NCBI RefSeq assembly: GCF_019649055.1
Contig: NW_026570319.1
Span: 62,001-126,000, forward strand
Reading direction: 5' to 3'
Origin: Paramacrobiotus metropolitanus
Taxonomy: Eukaryota; Tardigrada; Eutardigrada; Parachela; Macrobiotidae
Length of the DNA stretch: 64,000 nt
Shown here piece after piece: positions 56,766-64,000 of the stretch; the first letter of the stretch is position 1; every line of letters starts with the position of its first letter. The position numbers and the translations under genes were made by a program. Under the pieces are notes generated by a model. It ran no database searches. It was not told the origin of the DNA and worked only from the letters and a program-made list of their open reading frames with translations.

Positions 56766-56850
56766 CTGGTTCTAATATCCTTGCTTTTGCCTTTGTACTT
56801 TTTGCGTGGCCCAAAAAGTACGAAGGCAAAGGCAAGGATATTAGAACCAG
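56766..56850. repeat. Hairpin with 41-bp arms
   Basis: CTGGTTCTAATATCCTTGC opens the left arm and GCAAGGATATTAGAACCAG closes the right arm. Three mismatches occur in 41 bases, with a very short loop near GTGG. The inner part has CTTTTGCCTTTG, recalling the CCTTTG hexamers of the outer arms at 27263 and 39061. Confidence 0.85.
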
Positions 56851-57097
56851 TTGGTCAAAAATGGGCCAAATAAATAATCGTTTTATAATATACATCCTTT
56901 GAAGCGTATCCTGTGCAGGCCTTGGAAACACTGGCAGACTGAGTAAAGTTCGTATGATCTGCGGGATCAGCGTTTGGTCATCTGCTTAAAAAATAACCCC
57001 CGCAATAAGGATGATAAGAACCAAAACAATTCCTAAGGGGCTAAGTACAGAGTAGGTGCACCCTTTATGAGGTTGCTGGCGTGTAAGTGTAGGTCAA

Positions 57098-57233
57098 TCA
57101 CAGGACTGCGATATTCAGGAGTAACAGCACCAACAGAAAGAGGATCCATAGAAACATGAGCAAGATCGCCAGACCGGTGAGGGTTGGAGATACCGCCGGT
57201 ATGGCTGTGTCATTAGCCGAAACGTTTGTATTC
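57098..57233 (-). CDS. P2, last exon: transmembrane segment
   Basis: After an ACTAATCAG acceptor the exon encodes TNVSANDTAIPAVSPTLTG, then a long hydrophobic helix (LAILLMFLWILFLLVLLLL), and stops after NIAVL at 57098. It looks like the C-terminal membrane anchor of a type I protein. How it joins the exon at 57358-57557 is unclear because the phases do not match directly. Confidence 0.4.
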
Positions 57234-57357
57234 CTGATTAGTAACTGTAATATTCCGCAGATTTAGATAACTGCGCTAGCGTAGAATAAACCAAGCGTAT
57301 GACTAAATCCTAAAGTAAATCCTAACGTGTAATAAACCACCAATAAGTTCTTTCTAC

Positions 57358-57557
57358 CGATGCCTGGTCGATGCAGCCGCGGCAGTTGCGGGTAAACGTG
57401 GCACAGTGCTGCTCGATCGGGAAAAAATCATTAAAAGGATGAAACACAGTAGACAGCATTTTCGGCTCTGATACACCGACAGTGTACAACTGCATATAAG
57501 TTGAATTAGGCATTCGAGCCGACGGCAAACAAGGTACGATGACAGGCAGCTTGAATT
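57358..57557 (-). CDS. P2, outer-domain exon
   Basis: The frame KLPVIVPCLPSARMPNSTYM continues to FNDFFPIEQHCATFTRNCRG then CIDQAS, ending at a GTAGAA donor. Four cysteines and an NST glycosylation site suggest a secreted or outer domain. The matching region in P1 keeps FFP-E-H-ATF-R-CRGCIDQA. No known domain is recognised. Confidence 0.4.
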
Positions 57558-57689
57558 CTTAATCAAGTATGGAGGGAGAACAGGCAGGTGGCATGTTTAG
57601 CGGAAATATCTACCCAATCTTCTATTGTAAACATTCCCACTTTACTTCCGTGACTCGAGGCGATAGCCTTAAATTAGAAATTTATTGAG

Positions 57690-57850
57690 TTGGATATCGA
57701 AATGCTGGCTTTTTTCCAATCCATTCGATCAGCAGCGGTGTTGCTCAAATATCAACATCAGGGTAATTACGAACGGTGCTTATAATTTGCCAGCATTTAA
57801 TGCAGATATCGGCTGTGCAGATACATCGATTCCACTGCGTGAAAAGTTTT
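57690..57850 (-). CDS. P2, upstream cysteine exon (possible)
   Basis: The frame RCICTADICIKCWQIISTVR continues to YPDVDI, then TGA, then ATPLLIEWIGKKPAFRYPTQ. P1 has TGA in exactly the same place (VHI/TTPLLILW). The TGA overlaps a TTTGAG splice-acceptor-like site, so an exon border here is likely. Confidence 0.3.
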
Positions 57851-58470
57851 TCTTTGCTAATGATTGTTTTATTATTCTGTTATTCATTTGTAGGCTGAAA
57901 AGTAGTATTTTATATTAATTATGGATTTCAGCCTTACATGGCGCTTGTGGCGAGCGCTTTTCCTTTAATGTAACGCAGGCCCCGTCTAGATGAAGCGGAC
58001 ATTGAGCAACCGCACTGATTTAAGCTTGTGCTTCTCCGAGAAACTGTTACTTGCTATTTATAACTTATAAGATACCATAGAGATGCGTCAGTCTTATAAT
58101 GACAAAAATAGCGCTGACATAAATAAGGGTCTTACTAATTTTTAAAGAAAACGTTTGTTCCGTGAAGTCAAACGTTTATCTGTTCAACCGGTATTTACAA
58201 AAAACGCGGTAAAATTTTAAAAATGGTATGTAGTTATCGAGCGATTGCTATTTGCGCAACACGGTTGACAAATTCTGTGAGTTGTGAAAAAACCAGTCAA
58301 ATCCCAAAATGTTTAAACATCGTGCAAATTATTATGCATTGATACGAGCGCCTGATGACTGAGTATAAATGCATGTGAAACGTTTACGGATGTTTATATA
58401 CGCTCAGTTGTTTACAAGTGCTGGAATCGTGTGAAATGTAACGGTTATTGAGACTCTTGAATCGACTTAC

Positions 58471-58652
58471 AGATCTTTCGGTGGGATTTGCATCATCTGC
58501 TGACCGTTCGCAAACCGGTGCGAATACGCAAACCTTCCTTTACAACGGCTGCATACAAGACTAACTTGGCGCTTCATGATCGTATTTGTTGCTGGTGAGA
58601 TATGCCGGTGGATAGCAGTGATATCGCCAGTATAGCGGCGGAACCTTTCCAT
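58471..58652 (-). CDS. Possible first exon of P2
   Basis: ATG 58652 opens MERFRRYTGDITAIHRHISP and continues through LVCSRCKGRFAYSHRFANG to a GATCT/GTAAGT donor. The donor and the CxxC suggest a real exon. There is no signal peptide. Its partner exon is not certain and no P1 counterpart is seen. Confidence 0.3.
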
Positions 58653-58659
58653 CAACCAA

Positions 58660-59600
58660 TTACAGACAAAACGGTTCTCCGGTTTCGTTGAAGATCAGGC
58701 CGTTGGCCGTTCCGTGGCTCACAGAGCGATCCCGCGCCGACGAATGATTCGTTATGGGAGGTCACTCGGTCCAATAACAGGTCAACACGGTGTTTGACCG
58801 GCTTTCAGTTCATTCAAATTTTGAGTATTATAATTACAGAATTTATTTCCTATGAATGTTGTCATCGTTTCACCGGTACCACCGCTCAAAGCAGCGCGTC
58901 GCTATTTCTCAACACACGTCAGTAAACTGGAGATGTATTTAATAGGTACTAGTACTGCGAACAGTAATACAGCCATTCTCAAGTCAGCGCTGCATTTTTC
59001 GATAATATACCGTACCTGGTGGTTATTTTAGCGGATGCGTAGGGAAATGCGACAGCAACGAGCAGCTCAGCATCTCGATCAGTGAGAATGCCAAATACCT
59101 GGACGGGAGAAATAACGAATTGTCTGGAAGAGAATGTTGAACTAAGCTGTCGTTAAAACGTTTTGCTTAATCAAATGTTAACGTTTGAAACAGACTTACT
59201 AGTACTCTATCACCATGTCACACCCTCTCGGCATTTACTGTTGATTTTTTTATATATTTCATCTCTAGAAATAACCTTAAGGGATGTCAGTGCCCGGATC
59301 CATGATGCACTGCCCCCGCACCCATGACGTTCAGCACGTCTCATTATTCTCAGTTTTTTTATTATCAGCATGTACGTATGTCATTATGATTGTCAGGCGA
59401 TGGCACAGTCAGAAAAGAGTAGGAGCTCTCAAGTACTCTGCCGCCGGTAAATGCATGTTATTATAAAACGCAATAGTACAGCAGTATTATAAACGGCGTA
59501 TTATAAGCGGCAGTATTAAATGGTAAGATACAGATATTTAAATACATGCAGTTGACAGCAGATCTGAGATTGACGGTTGCTGGCTAATAGCATGAAACAA
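58660..59600. other. Spacer without recognised gene
   Basis: Short frames only. No repeat is shared with the rest of the window. Confidence 0.35.
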
Positions 59601-59612
59601 CTTTATTGCCTG

Positions 59613-60104
59613 TTATTGAGTTACTTCGTTACTTGTAACAGTGCTAAGAATAATTCTTCCAGTTGACGAATCATCAGAATTGCATTCTGCAGCGTGGCAG
59701 CAGCCGAACAGGCGACAGGACTTACAAACACAACTAAACAGGTTTGTACACTGTTGACGAAACTTGATGCTGGACGCATAGTAGACCCAAAAGGTGACCG
59801 AATAATCCACCCAGCTGATAATCTGCACGATATCATCAGCACTGGCATCCTCACCACTGGTTAAGTCCAACATGCAGTATGGTGGACGGCTGGCGATGAG
59901 GGCGAACTGGAAACCGAGAGTAGGTAGCTGGGTGATTAGATATAACACTAGACTGCCTTAAACGATGCGATTGGCATTCTGTGTTGACGAACTTGTCCGG
60001 CGAGACAGCGTTCTTTTAACACGCCTCTTATGTCGCCACAAAACAAATATCAGCACCCCGTCTATCAAGAGCAGTAAGAGGCGTTTGGCAATCAGCATGA
60101 TCGT
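59613..60104 (-). pseudogene. GPCR-2, exon 4 with in-frame stop
   Basis: It has the same 492-base length as GPCR-1 exon 4 and an identical TM5 (IAKRLLLLLIDGVLIFVLW). A TAA at 59958-59960, where GPCR-1 has TTG, ends the frame just before TM6. After it the frame continues with LYLITQLPTLGFQ and DYSVTFWVYYASSIKFR. Without TM6-TM7 the product cannot signal in the usual way. This looks like a recent loss. Confidence 0.75.
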
Positions 60105-60327
60105 CTGCAAAATATATTGCCAGAGAATATGTTTTTTTTCGCATAGTAACGTTGTTAGGTTTGTGTTCCTGATTTCGCTAACTGTCATGAACGACCCCAA
60201 CCGGTGTCGTTGAAATTTTCTTATTTACTCATGTTTCATACTTCGCTCGTAAAACTGACAGAAACATACAGGCAGATCTAAAGTGCTAATCTGTCTAATT
60301 TACAAAGTGGCAGATTTAGACGCTTAC

Positions 60328-60586
60328 GTCAGCATTCGTCTGCACAATGTACCAGTGCTTCAGCGATGGAATGTCCAGCAGCATCTCGTCCTGGCTGCTG
60401 TACTGGGGCGAGGTCCACCAATAATAATATATCCATAAATGTGATAAGGAAAATGTTGCCGCCAGAATGAGGATGATGATTTCTGTTATAACGGCGCGTT
60501 TCCAAGCTGAAGATTTTCGTCGGGAGAAAAATGCTAATGGTTGGATCACACTGATTAAGCGTTCGGCCGCAAAGATTATCAAAGTC
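60328..60586 (-). CDS. GPCR-2, exon 3
   Basis: The exon is 259 bases, exactly the GPCR-1 length. TLIIFAAERLISVIQPLAFF and a TM4 related to GPCR-1 are open. Acceptor CTGTTGTAG, donor GCTGAC-type. It belongs to a gene broken in exon 4. Confidence 0.7.
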
Positions 60587-60683
60587 CTACAACAGACAGT
60601 AATGCGAAGCAAATGGTCGGTGTAAATGGCTGCACAGTAATTACACAAACATATATAACTAAGTCAGCCAAGATATTCCTTAC

Positions 60684-60827
60684 CAATCGACAAACTGAAG
60701 GGCGGTACCACCCAGGAAGTCAAGAAAACCGTCCGCCTCATACGAAGGAAAAGAATTTTGTGCCTTATCATACCCTTGCGAAATCGCTGCCCTCAAAAAG
60801 AAGAAATAGTCAGGAAAATTAGGCCAC
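60684..60827 (-). CDS. GPCR-2, exon 2
   Basis: WPNFPDYFFFLRAAISQGYD continues to GFLDFLGGTALQFVDW. It is 12 bases shorter than in GPCR-1, with the same phases and the acceptor TATTTTCAG. Confidence 0.7.
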
Positions 60828-60909
60828 CTGAAAATACAGGATAATCGAACCTGAAACTCGTCATAGGAATTAACATAAATAAAAAATTCGTAGTCGGTTG
60901 AAATACTTG

Positions 60910-61584
60910 TTAAGAGATTTGGCCTGGTACATAGCACCAAATTCCTGGACATACACGGGAATATTCGCTTTCGCGCACTTCCAAACACTTTTTTGGGTTG
61001 CTTTTTGACATTGCGTAGCCAAATGATTTGTACTTAGGCGTCAAATCTGTTTTTGAGCGCAACATCCGGTTCAGGAGTTACGGCTGTTAGAAAATTCCAA
61101 AAAGCTTAAATGCATTCAGGTGTACCAAAAGCCTCATTATGGATCCATCCCTTTCAAATTTTGCGCGTAAATGCACATAACCATGAAGATCGCTCTTACA
61201 CGGATCCAGACTTTCACGATTTTTTTCGAATTTTAAAATGAATTTTAAAATTTCGAATTCATTTTAAAATTTGAAAACGTGTTGGAACAGTGGATTGGTG
61301 TTAAAACGATCTGCATTGTTATGCGCATTTACCTGCAAAATTTGAAAGGGATCGGTCCATAATGAGACTTTTGGTACACCTGAGTGCATTTAAACTTTTT
61401 GGAATTTTCTAACATCCATAACTCCCGAATTGCGCGCAAAAACTGATTTCACGCCTATGCATACAAGTCTTTCGGCTACAAAATACCATAAAGCAATGCA
61501 AAAAAGTGTTTGTGAGTACGCGACAGCGGAAGTTCCCATGTATGTACACGAATTTGGTGCTATGTACCGGGCCAAATCCCTTAA
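60910..61584. mobile_element. TTAA-flanked foldback element, copy 2, in GPCR-2 intron 1
   Basis: It runs 675 bases between TTAA and TTAA, with ends AGAGATTTGGCC...GGCCAAATCCC and arms pairing over almost the whole length. It sits inside GPCR-2 intron 1 (60828-61643). Without it the intron would be about 141 bases, against 132 in GPCR-1. No protein is encoded. Confidence 0.8.
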
Positions 61585-61643
61585 CTGAAATATTAAATAT
61601 GATGAGCGATGTGCTTTTATGCATGCATTTCCGTACAACTCAC

Positions 61644-61942
61644 ATGATACATAAATTTCCGAGGGCTGCTCCGACCATGTAGATCGCCGTGGAGATTTTC
61701 CGCTGCAATCGATCGTTCAAAAGAACAGCGACGGTAAGGACACTTCCGACGGTGCACAAACAGAGCAACACGGGGAATGCAACAAGATATAACAGCGAAG
61801 CATAGGCGGATTCTCGTGTGTCATCCGTGACGTTCATACGCAGGGCACGCTTCCAGTCACATTCGTCGGTTGTCAGGTTGTCGTTTAACATGACTCCGGA
61901 ATTATGGGCATGCCTTGTCTGATTCTTAAATACCTGCGACAT
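61644..61942 (-). CDS. GPCR-2, exon 1
   Basis: ATG 61942 opens MSQVFKNQTRHAHNSG. The exon has the same length (299 bases) and layout as in GPCR-1, with TM1 FPVLLCLCTVGSVLTVAVLL. The open frame extends further upstream to 61999, but the start was chosen to match GPCR-1. The donor is AT/GTGAGT. Confidence 0.7.
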
Positions 61943-62289
61943 GTTTATTCCGATTTCTCTATCATGGAAATAGCTTTCATTTTGCAAAAGCTTTAGCAAA
62001 ACCGTTTAAAGATCTCGATAAAATGTAAGGCTGCTAGTGCTGTTTAGGCTTTAGGAAGCTAAGTGAGTATGTAAACAGTGGGGGCGTTTTAGCCATACTG
62101 ACATAAAGTGATCACTATTATCTTCAGTAATTGTTAATTAAACTGCCCGAGGTACATGTGCACTCAGACTTTCCAGCAACATCGGTGGATATCCCTTACC
62201 ACGCTACGATGAACGTATATTAACTAACAAAAAGCAAAAACCAGTTAGGAACAAATTAATACGGTCCATGCCGCCTTTGGGTAGAAGTG

Positions 62290-63380
62290 TTAACACAAAA
62301 TAATGGCTCATAATGTTCATGCCTGTCTGGCGAGTTAGTACTGCTGTTGATCGGCAATATTTATTTTGTCATTTTCTCGGTAATAACGCTTCTTGTCCAG
62401 AAAAATACAATTACTTTTAAATATAGCTTCTCAAAGCTAATTTCGGGAGCTACATCGATGTTGCCTCCGGCAATTACAGTGCTATGCTATGATTTTATCG
62501 TATTGCTCCTATGATGATAAGTGATCATTCTGGCGCCATTGGGCGCCACCCCTGATCCACTGCCCCCCAGAAGCAGTCACCCCCAACTGCCCCTGGAATT
62601 AAATAATAAGTTAAAATAAAATAATAAATTATTATTTACAAAATTAAAATAAAACGTCTAAACAAATTAATATTTGAAATATTAATAAGGCCGGCAACCA
62701 ACCACCCATGGGCCAAAGTGACGTAGGTCGCTACCTGCGAAGCAGGCGTCAGCCAGCCCGCGGGTGGTCAGGCTGTGCGGTACATATAGCGGTCATAAGT
62801 ACTGTACTGTACTTAGTTGTCTGATCTCTGCAGCCTCAAAGAAGTGGGACGCAGTACGTACTGGCTACTCTCGCTGCTGTGCGCTGCATACGTCTACTTA
62901 TTCTCTGCTGCTTGTACACGCAGGCTTATGGAAGAAAGAAAGAAAGATTGCAAGCCGTGTGCAAAGTCACAGCTGTATTGCTGGCCGCTGCTTATTTATT
63001 CAGTGTGCTCATTTTCATGTCTTCAGTGGTAGACTGATAAAAAAATACTGCATGTGGAGGAAAAAATGGCCATCTAGCTCAAGTTCTCATGGCTCTTATC
63101 AGCGTAATGAAGCGTAAACAGTGTCTTACAGCAGAGAGAATTTTAGCTGTAATGTCATCATAGTCTTATCTCCTGGTAATTTTTTCTCTTTCGAAAACCG
63201 TCGGCCCAGAGAATGAGAGGAAAAATGAGGTAAGTCGCGATGTTGAAAACTAACTCAACCATCAGTTGATTATTTGCGCATTCAATTGAGTCGTTTGCAT
63301 TTGGAATGATGTTTTGCCAGGCTAGAATACTTGTTAACAGCTCTTATGTGCCATAACTATAATAACTGTATTCATTCTAA
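62290..63380. other. Upstream region of the LRRNT-like gene
   Basis: This holds a 117-codon plus frame (62764-63117) with no domain pattern, preceded by GTACATATAGCGG. It may be a transcribed leader, but nothing shows it is coding. Confidence 0.3.
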
Positions 63381-63408
63381 TTGACCTGTGTGTTTACCGT
63401 GCATAACA

Positions 63409-63819
63409 ATGGCAGTGGTTTTTAACCTTGTTATTGCCGGGGCTGTAATGGGTGTAATTACTGTTTGCAGCGTTGCTTACGGACAGTACTATCCCATCGT
63501 CGCTACCAACACCGCCGCCGCCGCCGCTTGTCCATACTTCTGCACTTGTAAGCCTACAATCTGGCAGTGCTCAAGCAGCAGCTCGATGACCTGGCCGTTG
63601 GATAATCAGCCTCATGTAATTGTGAGAGGTGTGAAGATGTTGGACATGACAGGATCGGATGTGAATGTTCTTCCAAATTGGCGGCCTACCCATAATTTCC
63701 CGGATTTGCAACTAATCTTCCTGGTCAACACAATTTTTGACGGTTATCAATGTCGTGAATTGGAGTGCCTGGAGAAACTGGGTCTGAAGATCATCGCTCC
63801 CCGATGCGGAAAAGGTTAA
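63409..63819 (+). CDS. Short secreted protein with LRRNT-like cysteine cluster
   Basis: The start is ATG 63409 (MAVVFNLVIAGAVMGVITVC), giving 136 residues with a clear signal peptide. CPYFCTCKPTIWQC fits the N-terminal cap of leucine-rich-repeat proteins (CPxxCxC...C). MLDMTGSDVNVLPNW resembles one repeat, and FPDLQLIFLVNT another. The tail has CRELECLEKLGLKIIAPRCG. Full repeats are not present, so it is either a very short relative or only the start of a longer protein. It is intact, single-exon as far as seen. Confidence 0.7.
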   Translation: MAVVFNLVIAGAVMGVITVCSVAYGQYYPIVATNTAAAAACPYFCTCKPTIWQCSSSSSMTWPLDNQPHVIVRGVKMLDMTGSDVNVLPNWRPTHNFPDLQLIFLVNTIFDGYQCRELECLEKLGLKIIAPRCGKG

Positions 63820-63824
63820 TTACC

Positions 63825-63830
63825 AATAAA
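63825..63830 (+). terminator. Polyadenylation signal AATAAA
   Basis: AATAAA lies a few bases after the stop of the LRRNT-like gene, so that gene most likely ends here. Confidence 0.6.
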
Positions 63831-64000
63831 AATTTTTTGTAAATAGTTTTCTTGACTCAGAATCGTTTCCCATCGAAATAAGTTTCACGCAGAAAATGTA
63901 TATCCATCCGTAGACAAACGTAACGGCTGCGCGTATGCCCCGTGCTGTCCGTGGTCCAGCCGCCCTACACCAACCGGGTTTCCAACACCCTGGCCTTTGC

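Noticed and set aside
60680-60988. 102-codon minus-strand frame taken as one gene
   Set aside because: Only 60684-60827 is a receptor exon; the rest runs into intron and foldback DNA.
62764-63117. 117-codon plus-strand frame upstream of the LRRNT-like gene
   Set aside because: No hydrophobic start, domain or splice site; probably leader or spacer.

Overview
The window looks like nuclear DNA of an invertebrate animal. It holds multi-exon genes with short GT-AG introns, seven-transmembrane receptors, TIL-type cysteine-rich secreted proteins, decayed trypsin-like proteases, and several classes of eukaryotic transposon. There is no bacterial-style operon, Shine-Dalgarno site, rRNA or tRNA. A tardigrade or another small protostome would fit, but the sequence alone does not prove it.

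Layout. (1) About 1.6-27.2 kb is a field of old local duplications. The block at 2.2-5.6 kb recurs at 15.9-21.3 kb, where a deleted LTR retrotransposon (16517-18606) has landed in it. Further diverged copies lie at 6.3-7.8, 12.1-13.0 and 21.9-25.6 kb. The field carries five decayed copies of a trypsin-like (S1A) serine protease gene, two copies of a receptor-like TM1-TM3 segment, and smaller pieces. (2) About 27.3-39.3 kb is a nest of mobile elements bounded by a pair of inverted repeats of about 220 bp. Inside is a tyrosine-recombinase retrotransposon ('element A', + strand, 27958-38408) with a full split-direct-repeat layout A1...B1-A2-B2. It is broken by a second such element in the opposite direction ('element B', about 30.55-34.9 kb). 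A TTAA-flanked insert of 1588 bp interrupts its last repeat. (3) About 41.8-47.4 kb holds a TIL-domain cluster: one gene on the minus strand, one divergent gene on the plus strand, and an orphan, stop-bearing first exon of a third. (4) About 48.5-62.0 kb is a two-copy block on the minus strand. Each copy has, in genome order, an unidentified exon (X), pieces of a small membrane protein gene (P), and a four-exon class A-like GPCR (G). The first GPCR reads as complete (401 codons). The second has one in-frame stop and a TTAA foldback transposon in its first intron. (5) At 63.4-63.8 kb is a short secreted protein with an LRRNT-like cysteine cluster and a polyadenylation signal.

The region is dominated by gene-family birth and death together with transposition. 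The genes most likely to be functional are GPCR-1 (52518-55155), TIL-1 (41846-42676), TIL-2 (43732-45845) and the LRRNT-like gene (63409-63819). Element B has complete catalytic motifs apart from one frame change. The clearest internally controlled observations are two insertions whose empty sites are also present in the window, and a YR-retrotransposon repeat structure that can be read base by base.
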